Source of the DNA: an uncultured Ruthenibacterium sp.
GTDB lineage: Bacteria > Bacillota > Clostridia > Oscillospirales > Ruminococcaceae
NCBI GenBank assembly: GCA_944388395.1
Contig: CALXIP010000048.1
Location: forward strand, 1-38,399
Reading direction: 5' to 3'
Length of the DNA: 38,399 bases
Below are positions 22,279 to 29,125 of this stretch, piece after piece. Position 1 is the stretch's first letter, and each line of letters begins with the position of its first letter. Both the position numbers and the translations under genes were made by a program. The notes below the pieces were generated by a model, which worked only from the letters and a program-made list of their open reading frames with translations, was not told the DNA's origin and ran no database searches.

Positions 22279-22316
22279 AAAAGGTCCGCACAGGGATCCC
22301 TGTGCGGACCTTTTTT
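22279..22316. terminator. Strong bidirectional terminator of the mini-unit and the lipoprotein gene
   Basis: Perfect palindrome GGTCCGCACAGGG / CCCTGTGCGGACC around a two-base centre, flanked by A6 and T6. Confidence 0.93.
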
Positions 22317-22337
22317 ATTGAAACTTTCAGTCAGGCT

Positions 22338-23066
22338 TCACCAAAACGCGCTCAACTGGCCATCATACGGCGTGGAAAAAGCGGAAAACAGCCAGCCTCG
22401 GTCTGTGAGGGTCATGCGAAGCGTGCAGGCCGCGCCGCTTTCATAACAGGTTTCAAACACGATTTCCTGTTCTGTCCGGGAAATCAGCTCAAAGGAGGCG
22501 GGATACGGGCATTGCTTCCCATTTCCCTGCCCGACCTGCAGCACATAAAGCTTTCCTTCAAAGTCCGCATACAGCGACTGTCCCACCAGCGGCGCAGACC
22601 CCGGCGCAATGGACTGACTTTCCACCGGTGCATAAGCCTGATGCAGCTTTTTGAACAGTTCGAAGTCGAACAGCGAACGCAGATAATCTGCGAGATCGGC
22701 GGAATCTTCAAATGCCTTTTCTCGCACATATTGATATGGCAACCCGGTCTCCCAGACATCCGTGTCATCGGACGAGAAACCCGGCTCCACTGTGAACGCG
22801 CGATAAGCCTCCATCGCCGCCACGTATCGCGCCTGCTGCTCTGCATTCAGAAAATCCGGCACCGCCATGATGTACTCCACAATGGTTCCCTCAGGCACCT
22901 GAAAATCATATTTTCCGGTAGGCTGGTAATCCTCCTGCATCCAGTCCGGTATAGAGGCCGACTGAGATGCCGCCTGGGAGGGCGCGGCCGCTGAGGATGC
23001 AAATTCTGCCGCGCTGCATCCAATCAAAAGCAGAACAGCACAGAGAAGCGCAATCCACTTTCTCAT
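22338..23066 (-). CDS. Lipoprotein of unknown function
   Basis: A 242-residue protein with a lipoprotein signal peptide (MRKWIALLCAVLLLIGC, lipid Cys at about 17) and a Ser/Ala-rich linker, then a globular domain that I do not recognise. The C-terminal half contains strand-rich stretches such as YADFEGKLYVLQVG and TLRMTLTDRGWLFSAFSTPY. It is probably anchored on the outer face of the membrane. ATG at 23066 has GAGAGGT just upstream and is preferred to the longer frame to 23120. It is a single-gene unit ending at the shared terminator; no partner is evident. Confidence 0.8.
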   Translation of the reverse strand: MRKWIALLCAVLLLIGCSAAEFASSAAAPSQAASQSASIPDWMQEDYQPTGKYDFQVPEGTIVEYIMAVPDFLNAEQQARYVAAMEAYRAFTVEPGFSSDDTDVWETGLPYQYVREKAFEDSADLADYLRSLFDFELFKKLHQAYAPVESQSIAPGSAPLVGQSLYADFEGKLYVLQVGQGNGKQCPYPASFELISRTEQEIVFETCYESGAACTLRMTLTDRGWLFSAFSTPYDGQLSAFW

Positions 23067-23135
23067 ACCTCTCAACCCCTCTCGTTTATAAAAACGAAAA
23101 AGAAGAGGCAAGTATTGCATAAAACCGAAAATTCA

Positions 23136-23164
23136 TTGACAACGCCTCCGGTCACGCCTATACT
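23136..23164 (+). promoter_or_regulatory. Consensus promoter of the DUF3784-like gene
   Basis: TTGACA (23136-23141), 17-bp spacer, TATACT (23159-23164), 24 bases before the start codon. Confidence 0.85.
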
Positions 23165-23188
23165 CAAGCTGAAAACGGGGGTGAGTTT

Positions 23189-23503
23189 ATGGCCGAAACC
23201 GGGACGCAGTTCGTACTGCTGGCTTTTGCCGCGAGATGTCTTGTGCTCAGCATTCGCCATTTTCAGCAAAAGGGCTTTTTGTGGAACAATGCCTGGCTGT
23301 TCGCTTCCGAACAGGAACGCAAACATATGGACAAAGCCCCTCATTACCGCCAGTCCGCCATCGTGTTTGCATTGCTTTGCCTGATTTTTCTTCTTTTGGC
23401 TGCGGAAGTCCGATGGAAAACCAGCTGGCTCCTTTGGCTGGTGGGCGGCACGATGGCTGTCACATTGGTCTACGCCGTGGCATCTTCCGTCCGCAGAGTT
23501 TAA
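23189..23503 (+). CDS. Small three-helix membrane protein, DUF3784-like
   Basis: A 104-residue protein with hydrophobic segments near residues 5-22, 55-73 and 79-97. The spacing of the first helix, a short polar loop with SEQERKHMD, and two C-terminal helices resembles DUF3784 proteins, whose function is unknown; that assignment is tentative. ATG at 23189 follows GGGGGTGAG. It is a single-gene unit with its own consensus promoter and terminator. Confidence 0.75.
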   Translation: MAETGTQFVLLAFAARCLVLSIRHFQQKGFLWNNAWLFASEQERKHMDKAPHYRQSAIVFALLCLIFLLLAAEVRWKTSWLLWLVGGTMAVTLVYAVASSVRRV

Positions 23504-23504
23504 C

Positions 23505-23538
23505 AAAACCGGGTCCCAATACAGGGACCCGGTTTTTT
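23505..23538. terminator. Bidirectional intrinsic terminator
   Basis: AAAACCGGGTCCC / GGGACCCGGTTTT plus extra T, between the convergent DUF3784-like and sipW genes. Confidence 0.9.
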
Positions 23539-23545
23539 GATGATA

Positions 23546-24094
23546 TCAGACAGGTGCAGCTTCCTGCTCTTCCCAACGCGCCCGCACCAGACGATTGACC
23601 AGGAAAATCACCACTTCTTCTCCCAACAGAACCAGCGCCCAGGGACTTTTCAAAAACAGAACCACTTTTCCCAAAAAGGGAATGTGCGTTACATACGTTC
23701 CCAAAATGTCCGAACGAACAGTTTTATATCCGTCCAAATCGGTCGTGTGTTCCGGGTGCGTTCGGTAGAGCAGCTGCCCCAGCTCCCCATCCCATTCTGT
23801 GTGGCTGAAGCGATGCGTTTCAGTAATTTGTTCCCCAAACCGGTTCGCGCGGAAGGTGATGATTTGCTCGGGCTCCAATGTCAGAGAAGCATCCGGTGAA
23901 ACCTGACGCACAAGGACCAGCGAAAACGTGGGAATGGTAGGCTCCATGCTTTGGGACAGCACCACATAGCAGCGGAAAGGCAGCAGACGCCCCACCTGCT
24001 GGGGAAACAACAGGTAGGTGCCAATACACAGGGCAAGCACCCCCATGAGCAGCCAAAAGACTGCGGCCCTAATTCGCTCAGCCATTTCTTCCAC
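23546..24094 (-). CDS. sipW: SipW-type (ER-like) signal peptidase I
   Basis: About 182 residues. An N-terminal helix (11-30) is followed by the nucleophile motif LSQSMEPTI (Ser about 49), and THRF with His about 94 takes the place of the Lys found in ordinary bacterial signal peptidases, as in SipW and eukaryotic ER enzymes. A C-terminal helix (about 145-167) is also present, as in SipW. It should cleave the SipW-dependent signal peptide of the TasA/camelysin-like protein encoded 19 bases upstream. The start is ambiguous between GTG at 24094 and ATG at 24085; neither has a strong ribosome binding site, suggesting coupling to the upstream gene. Confidence 0.88.
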   Translation of the reverse strand: MEEMAERIRAAVFWLLMGVLALCIGTYLLFPQQVGRLLPFRCYVVLSQSMEPTIPTFSLVLVRQVSPDASLTLEPEQIITFRANRFGEQITETHRFSHTEWDGELGQLLYRTHPEHTTDLDGYKTVRSDILGTYVTHIPFLGKVVLFLKSPWALVLLGEEVVIFLVNRLVRARWEEQEAAPV

Positions 24095-24113
24095 TGCGCC
24101 CCGTTTCTTTCAA

Positions 24114-24602
24114 TCAGCTCAAGGTTGCCGTCACGTCAAATTGAATCGGTGTATCGGCGGACACCTTGTCCGCCACATTGTCACTGTTGACCGTGGCCTT
24201 GATGGTGTATGTGTTGGTTCCTTCAATGGCCGTATCCGTGAAGCTGGTACCGGAACCGCTCACGCTGCCTCCGCCGCTCTGCGTAACCTCAAAGGTAAAA
24301 TCAGATGTGCTCGGGCCCGAATCTCCTTTTACCGCAATTTCCAAATCCAACTGCGTTGCCAGATCTCCCTCATTCTCCACCGTGAACGTCACATCACCCG
24401 AAGCGGAAGGATATGCATCCAGCGTGCCGCTGTCGCTGTTCATGGTGAAGTTGCTGGTCTCTACCGTGACGGGTTTGCGCAGGGTCACTGCCGTCGTACT
24501 TGCCGTTGCGGTGGTTTTGTCGTACACGGCAAACGTGCCCGCAGAGGTCACCACAACTGCTGCTGCCGTTGCCAGAGAAAGCCAGGTTGTCTTTTTGAAC
24601 AT
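24114..24602 (-). CDS. TasA/camelysin-like secreted protein with SipW-type signal peptide
   Basis: A 162-residue exported protein. The N-terminus (FKKTTWLSLATAAAVVV, then TSAGTFAVYDK) is the SipW-cognate signal class, in which an aromatic residue and D/K follow the hydrophobic core. The mature part is Thr/Ser/Asp-rich and predicted beta-rich, with the paired segments DVTFTVENEGDLATQLDLEI and TIKATVNSDNVADK; it has no Cys. TasA and CalY homologues form surface or biofilm fibres, and a similar role here is inferred. ATG at 24602 follows AAAAGGGG. sipW follows 19 bases later; no TapA-like anchor gene is nearby. Confidence 0.8.
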   Translation of the reverse strand: MFKKTTWLSLATAAAVVVTSAGTFAVYDKTTATASTTAVTLRKPVTVETSNFTMNSDSGTLDAYPSASGDVTFTVENEGDLATQLDLEIAVKGDSGPSTSDFTFEVTQSGGGSVSGSGTSFTDTAIEGTNTYTIKATVNSDNVADKVSADTPIQFDVTATLS

Positions 24603-24659
24603 GATCCGATCCCCTTTTCGTCTACTTTTTTTGTATTGTTTTCAGCAATGGTTATCATA

Positions 24660-25649
24660 TCACATGTCCAAAATATTGAAAAATACCTGTTTCTTTATAA
24701 GTAGCCATATCAAAATTGATATGGCTTTTTTTAAATTTAAATCTTCTGCAAATTGTTTCAAAAAGGAGCGGGCCGGCTGAGACAGCTCTTCTCTGTCCCG
24801 GTGAAGAAGCAGCAAATTCATCTGCACCGGAGCATCTGTCAGCGGTACGCTGCAAATTTGGGAGCACTGCAGTTCCTCCCGCTGCCACGCATTGCCCACA
24901 ATGTATCCGTTGGTACTGCGCAGCATACGCAGCACCGAGTGATAGCTGTTGACCGTGATGGTCCGCCGCGGCCATTCGCTGGGGCGCCGGAGATCATCCA
25001 ACAGCGTCTGGTTCAGATGGCTGAAAAAATCCCCCGGCAGAAGAACACGCGGGTACTCAAACAATCGGCGGCATTCCAAGCCGTCCGCCTTTGCCAAAGG
25101 ATGGTCCCGTCTCACATGAACATACATCGGACGGGGATCATCCAGCGGCGTCACGTACACATTTTTGCCGGCAGCCATCTTTAAAAACACCGGCAGCTGC
25201 GTGTCGTTCACCACTGCCAGGCCGATTTCGGCATCCAAAGCAGCTACCTTTTCCAGGGCAGGCTCCAGCGTGGTTTCGTAAAAGCACAGCTCGGTATCCT
25301 GCGCTGCCATGTGCTCGTAAACATGCAGCAAAAGTTCATCTTTTAAAAAGAGCAGCGCCACCGCCACATGCAGCCGACTGACCAGCCTGGCGTCCTGCGT
25401 GTCCCGCAGCCGCTCCAGCATCTGAAATTTATCCAAAATGGACTGGGCATAGTAATACATTTGCCGCCCGGTCTGTGTGGGGCGCACCCCTTTGCTGGTG
25501 CGTTCCAAAAGTTCGCAGCCCATTTCCTTTTCCAATGCATTGATGGTGCGGCTCAGGCTGGGCTGGGCCACAAACAGTTTCTGCGCAGCTGCGCTGATGC
25601 TGCCGCAGTCCACCACTTCGATAAAATATTGAAGCTGCCTGCGCTGCAT
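24660..25649 (-). CDS. LysR-family transcriptional regulator
   Basis: A 329-residue LysR protein with the N-terminal winged HTH (MQRRQLQYFIEVVDCGSISA, AQKLFVAQPSLSRTINALEKEMG) and a periplasmic-binding-like effector domain from about residue 90. The last ~20 residues are hydrophobic and unusual (ISILIWLLIKKQVFFNILDM), coded by AT-rich DNA that contains a perfect hairpin; this looks like an extension beyond the natural end. The ATG at 25649 follows AAAGGAGGAACG. The camelysin-like gene starts 57 bases downstream on the same strand, and pckG lies upstream beyond a terminator, so either could be its target. Confidence 0.9.
   Translation of the reverse strand: MQRRQLQYFIEVVDCGSISAAAQKLFVAQPSLSRTINALEKEMGCELLERTSKGVRPTQTGRQMYYYAQSILDKFQMLERLRDTQDARLVSRLHVAVALLFLKDELLLHVYEHMAAQDTELCFYETTLEPALEKVAALDAEIGLAVVNDTQLPVFLKMAAGKNVYVTPLDDPRPMYVHVRRDHPLAKADGLECRRLFEYPRVLLPGDFFSHLNQTLLDDLRRPSEWPRRTITVNSYHSVLRMLRSTNGYIVGNAWQREELQCSQICSVPLTDAPVQMNLLLLHRDREELSQPARSFLKQFAEDLNLKKAISILIWLLIKKQVFFNILDM
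24703..24733 (+). terminator. Terminator-like hairpin antisense to the LysR 3' end
   Basis: AGCCATATCAA (24703-24713), two-base loop, TTGATATGGCT (24716-24726), then T7 on the plus strand. It lies inside the LysR reading frame and faces the opposite way; no plus-strand gene ends here. Confidence 0.5.
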
Positions 25650-25676
25650 AATCGTTCCTCCTTTTCCCCGCGGTTT

Positions 25677-25702
25677 CCGAAACATTTCATTCATGGTTTC
25701 GG
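25677..25702. promoter_or_regulatory. Inverted repeat upstream of the LysR gene
   Basis: CCGAAAC (25677-25683) and GTTTCGG (25696-25702), 12 bases apart and about 28 bases before the LysR start codon. Position and symmetry fit a LysR autoregulatory site. Confidence 0.5.
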
Positions 25703-25746
25703 CTATTTTTTACTGCTTTAATCTGCAAATATCCCTGCTTCTTCAC

Positions 25747-25784
25747 AAAAAACAGGCAGCAGATTGCTCTGCTGCCTGTTTTGA
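25747..25784 (-). terminator. Intrinsic terminator after pckG
   Basis: AAAACAGGCAGCAG / CTGCTGCCTGTTTT with a six-base loop and a T6 tract on the minus strand. Confidence 0.9.
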
Positions 25785-25796
25785 ATTGACTTTATC

Positions 25797-27581
25797 TTAT
25801 TTGGACAGACGGGCACGCAGGTCAGCCAGCTGTTTGCGCAGCTCAGCGGGCACACGCTCGCCGATCTGATCGTACAGCTCCTCTACGCCCTTGACGTCTT
25901 CCAGCCACAGATCGTTGTCGATCTCCAGCAGGCCCTTCAGGACATCCAGAGTGATGTCGGACAGGCCTTCGATGTTGATGTCTTCTGCCTTAGGCACATA
26001 GCCGATCGGAGTTTCCACCGCGTCCACTTTGCCCTCGCAGCGATCCAGCATCCACATCAGGACACGCATGTTGTCGCCGAAGCCCGGCCAAATGAAGTGG
26101 CCGTTGTCATCGGTGCGGAACCAGTTGACATGGAAGATCTTGGGAGCTTTGTCGCCCAATTTCTTGCCCATCTCCAGCCAGTGGCCGAAGTAGTCGCCCA
26201 TGTTGTAGCCGCAGAAGGGACGCATGGCCATCGGGTCACGACGGACAACGCCCACAGCGCCGGTAGCGGCAGCAGTGGTCTCAGAAGCCATGGCAGAGCC
26301 CACATACACGCCGTGCTCCCAGCTGAAGGACTGGTACACCAGCGGAGCGGTCTTCGCGCGGCGGCCGCCGAAGACCATCGCGGTCACAGGCACGCCCATG
26401 GGATTGTTGAACTCTTTGGACAGGCAGGGGCAGTTCTCAGCCGGAGCCGTGAAACGGGAGTTGGGATGAGCCAGCTTGCCGCCGTTGGCAACATACTCTT
26501 TGCCGTTGACGGGAATACCGGTCCACTCCTGAGCATCCTCGGGAGGATTCTTATCCAGGCCTTCCCACCACACAGTGTTGTCCGCCAGGTTGTGGGCAAC
26601 GTTGGTGAAGATGGTGCCCTTCATGGTGGTGTGCAGTGCGTTGGGGTTGGATTTCTCGTTGGTGCCGGGGGCAACGCCGAAGAAGCCGTTCTCGGGGTTG
26701 ATGGCATACAGACGGCCGTCCTCACCGATGTGCATCCAGGCGATGTCGTCGCCTACGGTCCACACTTTATAGCCCTGTTTTGCATAAACCTCAGGCGGAA
26801 TCAGCATGGCCAGGTTGGTCTTGCCGCAGGCAGAGGGGAAGGCAGCGGTGATGTATTTGGTCTCGCCATTGGGGCACTCGATGCCCAGGATCAGCATGTG
26901 CTCGGCCATCCAGCCCTCTTTCATGCCCTGGTAGGAAGCGATGCGCAGAGCAAAGCATTTTTTGCCCAGCAGCACGTTGCCGCCGTAACCGGAGTTGATG
27001 GACCAGATTGCATTCTCTTCGGGGAACTGCACAATGTAGCGGTTCTCCTCGTTGATGTCGGCTTTCGCGTGCTGGCCGCGCACGAAGTCGTTGGAATCGC
27101 CCAGCTGACGCAGCGCTTTCACGCCGATGCGGGTCATGATGTCCATGTTCAGGGCAACGTAGATGGAGTCCGTGACCTCAATGCCCACTTTGGAGAACGG
27201 GCTGCCGATGGGGCCCATGCAGTACGGAATCACGTACATGGTGCGGCCTTTCATGCAGCCGGTGTACATGGGAACCAGTTTTGCTTTCATCTCTTCGGGG
27301 TCCATCCAGTTGTTGATGACGCCCGCGTCTTCTTTGTTCTTGGTGCAGATGAACGTGCGGCCCTCTACACGGGCAACGTCGTTCTTCGCGGTGTGATGCA
27401 GAACGCAGCCAGGCAGTTTCTCCTGGTTCAGTTCCGTCATTTCGCCAGTTTTGAAGGCTTCCTCGCGCAGAGCGCGCAGCTGACCCTCAGAGCCGTCGAT
27501 CCAAATGGTCTTGTCCGGAGTCATCAGGTCTTCCATTTCTTTGACCCAGTCCAGAACATGCTGATTGTTCGTCAAAGCCAT
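25797..27581 (-). CDS. pckG: Phosphoenolpyruvate carboxykinase (GTP)
   Basis: A 594-residue GTP-type PEPCK that interconverts oxaloacetate + GTP and PEP + CO2 + GDP. Seen: the kinase-1 loop AAFPSACGKTNLAM (246-259) with the reactive Cys, kinase-2 WTVGDDIAWM, the substrate-binding GCMKGRTMYVIPYCMGPIGS, and the nucleotide-binding FGGRRAKTAPL. Length is normal. In fermentative anaerobes the enzyme often runs toward CO2 fixation to oxaloacetate; direction cannot be told here. ATG at 27581 follows AAAGGTGA. It has its own promoter, with an unusual hairpin just upstream of it. Confidence 0.97.
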   Translation of the reverse strand: MALTNNQHVLDWVKEMEDLMTPDKTIWIDGSEGQLRALREEAFKTGEMTELNQEKLPGCVLHHTAKNDVARVEGRTFICTKNKEDAGVINNWMDPEEMKAKLVPMYTGCMKGRTMYVIPYCMGPIGSPFSKVGIEVTDSIYVALNMDIMTRIGVKALRQLGDSNDFVRGQHAKADINEENRYIVQFPEENAIWSINSGYGGNVLLGKKCFALRIASYQGMKEGWMAEHMLILGIECPNGETKYITAAFPSACGKTNLAMLIPPEVYAKQGYKVWTVGDDIAWMHIGEDGRLYAINPENGFFGVAPGTNEKSNPNALHTTMKGTIFTNVAHNLADNTVWWEGLDKNPPEDAQEWTGIPVNGKEYVANGGKLAHPNSRFTAPAENCPCLSKEFNNPMGVPVTAMVFGGRRAKTAPLVYQSFSWEHGVYVGSAMASETTAAATGAVGVVRRDPMAMRPFCGYNMGDYFGHWLEMGKKLGDKAPKIFHVNWFRTDDNGHFIWPGFGDNMRVLMWMLDRCEGKVDAVETPIGYVPKAEDINIEGLSDITLDVLKGLLEIDNDLWLEDVKGVEELYDQIGERVPAELRKQLADLRARLSK

Positions 27582-27663
27582 AATTGAATCACCTTTCCTT
27601 TAAAAAATCCCTCTCGCATAAAGTGGTGAACAGAACAGTTCGATCAAAATGCGATTTGGTTTC

Positions 27664-27692
27664 ATTATACCTTTTTGTTAAAAAAAACACAA
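27664..27692 (-). promoter_or_regulatory. Promoter of pckG
   Basis: Minus strand TTGTGT (27687-27692), 17-bp spacer containing an A/T-rich run, TATAAT (27664-27669). The leader is about 75 bases. Confidence 0.75.
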
Positions 27693-27698
27693 GATTTT

Positions 27699-27729
27699 TC
27701 CGGGAAAAAGCCGCACTCTTTTTCCCGGA
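27699..27729. promoter_or_regulatory. Perfect 12-bp inverted repeat upstream of the pckG promoter
   Basis: TCCGGGAAAAAG (27699-27710) and CTTTTTCCCGGA (27718-27729), 7-base loop. It has no T-tract after it on either strand, so it is not a standard terminator. It ends six bases before the pckG -35. Confidence 0.55.
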
Positions 27730-27764
27730 TGTGCCGATTGTGCGCTTTTTGCGGATATCTTTGC

Positions 27765-27796
27765 AAAAAAGGCGGTCGTCCCGCAGGACGGCCGCC
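27765..27796 (-). terminator. Intrinsic terminator after ackA
   Basis: GGCGGTCGTCC / GGACGGCCGCC (one mismatch) with a T6 tract on the minus strand. Confidence 0.88.
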
Positions 27797-27805
27797 TAGC
27801 CGAAA

Positions 27806-29005
27806 TTACTTCGCAGCTTCCACCAGAGCCTTGGTGTCGCGGGCAATCATCAGTTCCTCGTTGGTGCAGATGACCAGCACTTTCACGCGGCTGCCTTTGC
27901 CGCTGATGTCCATGATGTCGCCGGTGCGTTTGCAGTTTTTCTCCGGATCCACGGAAATGCCCAAAAAGCCCATGTTCTCGCACACGCTGGCACGCATGCG
28001 ATAATCGTTCTCGCCGATGCCGCCGGTGAAGACCACGCAGTCCAGACCGCCCATGGCCGCAGCATAAGAACCGATGTATTTCTTGATCTGATAAGCCAGC
28101 ATCTCGGTGGCCAGCTTGGCGCGCTCATTGCCGGCATCCGCCGCATTGGTCACGTCGCGCATATCGCTGGAAACGCCGGAAACACCCAGCAGGCCGCATT
28201 TCTTGTTCAGGTAATCGGCCATCTCCTGACCATGGATGCCCAGTTTCTGCTCCATGTAAGTCACAACACTGGGGTCTAGGTCGCCGCAGCGGGTGCCCAT
28301 CAGAACACCGGCCAGCGGGGTCAGGCCCATGCTGGTGTCCATGCACTTGCCGGCTTTGACCGCGGAGATGGAGCTGCCGTTGCCCAGATGGCAGGTGACC
28401 ATCTTCAAATCGCTGCTGTTCAGGTACTCAGCAGCCGCCATGCTCACATAGCGGTGGCTGGTGCCGTGCGCGCCATAGCGGCGGATGGAGTACTTTTCAT
28501 ACATCTCATAGGGAACGCCGTACATATACGCCTTGGCGGGCATGGTCTGATGGAACGTGGTGTCGAACACAACCACGTTGGGGACCTTCTCGCCAAATAC
28601 AGCCTTGGCGCTGCGCAGGCCCTGCACGTGTGCCATGTTGTGCACGGGAGCCAGCGGTGCGATCTCTTCGATTTTGTCGATGATGGCATCGGTGACGATC
28701 TCAGATTTGGTAAAGAACTCGGCGCCCTGCACCACGCGGTGACCGATGGCGGAAATCTCGCTCTTGTCTTTCACCACAGCGCCCTCGCCCGTGGTCATCA
28801 TTTCGACTACCTTCATGAACGCCTCAGTGTGCGTGGGGAACGGCACCTCCTGGCTCCATTCGCCGCCGTTGGCCTTGTGGGTGATCTTGCTGCCTTCAAT
28901 GCCGATGCGCTCGCACAGACCTTTGCACAGCACGCTTTCGTCCGTCATATCAATGAGCTGATATTTCAGAGAGCTGGAACCGCAGTTGATGACCAGAACT
29001 TTCAT
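27806..29005 (-). CDS. ackA: Acetate kinase
   Basis: A 399-residue acetokinase converting acetyl phosphate + ADP to acetate + ATP, the ATP-yielding step of acetate fermentation. Seen: VLVINCGSSSLKYQLID, GHRVVQGAEFF, FDTTFHQTMP, RYGAHGTSHRYVS, CHLGNGSSISAVKAGKCMDT, MGLTPLAGVLMGTRCGDLDP and FTGGIGEND. Length is standard. ATG at 29005 follows AGGAGGAAAAAG. No phosphotransacetylase gene is adjacent. It is divergent from tmcAL, whose product uses acetate as substrate. Confidence 0.97.
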   Translation of the reverse strand: MKVLVINCGSSSLKYQLIDMTDESVLCKGLCERIGIEGSKITHKANGGEWSQEVPFPTHTEAFMKVVEMMTTGEGAVVKDKSEISAIGHRVVQGAEFFTKSEIVTDAIIDKIEEIAPLAPVHNMAHVQGLRSAKAVFGEKVPNVVVFDTTFHQTMPAKAYMYGVPYEMYEKYSIRRYGAHGTSHRYVSMAAAEYLNSSDLKMVTCHLGNGSSISAVKAGKCMDTSMGLTPLAGVLMGTRCGDLDPSVVTYMEQKLGIHGQEMADYLNKKCGLLGVSGVSSDMRDVTNAADAGNERAKLATEMLAYQIKKYIGSYAAAMGGLDCVVFTGGIGENDYRMRASVCENMGFLGISVDPEKNCKRTGDIMDISGKGSRVKVLVICTNEELMIARDTKALVEAAK

Positions 29006-29079
29006 AGTTTCTTTTTCCTCCTAAACGTTTCAAATGCCCGCCTTTTGATCAGCAGGCACTTTTCTTCCTTATCTTTTTT

Positions 29080-29108
29080 ATTATATAATGGTAAAAATTC
29101 ATTTGCAA
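29080..29108 (-). promoter_or_regulatory. Promoter of ackA, overlapping a possible tmcAL -10
   Basis: Minus strand TTGCAA (29103-29108), 17-bp spacer, TATAAT (29080-29085). On the plus strand TATAAT is also present at 29084-29089, a possible -10 for tmcAL (no good -35), sharing bases with the ackA -10. Confidence 0.7.
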
Positions 29109-29125
29109 GGCACGAAAGGGGTTTT

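Noticed and set aside
26097..27587. 496-codon plus-strand open frame
   Set aside because: Antisense shadow of pckG, whose protein matches its family over the full length.
28388..29125. Long N-terminal extension of the TmcAL frame
   Set aside because: Antisense to ackA and crosses its promoter; TmcAL homology begins exactly at the ATG at 29126 with a ribosome binding site.
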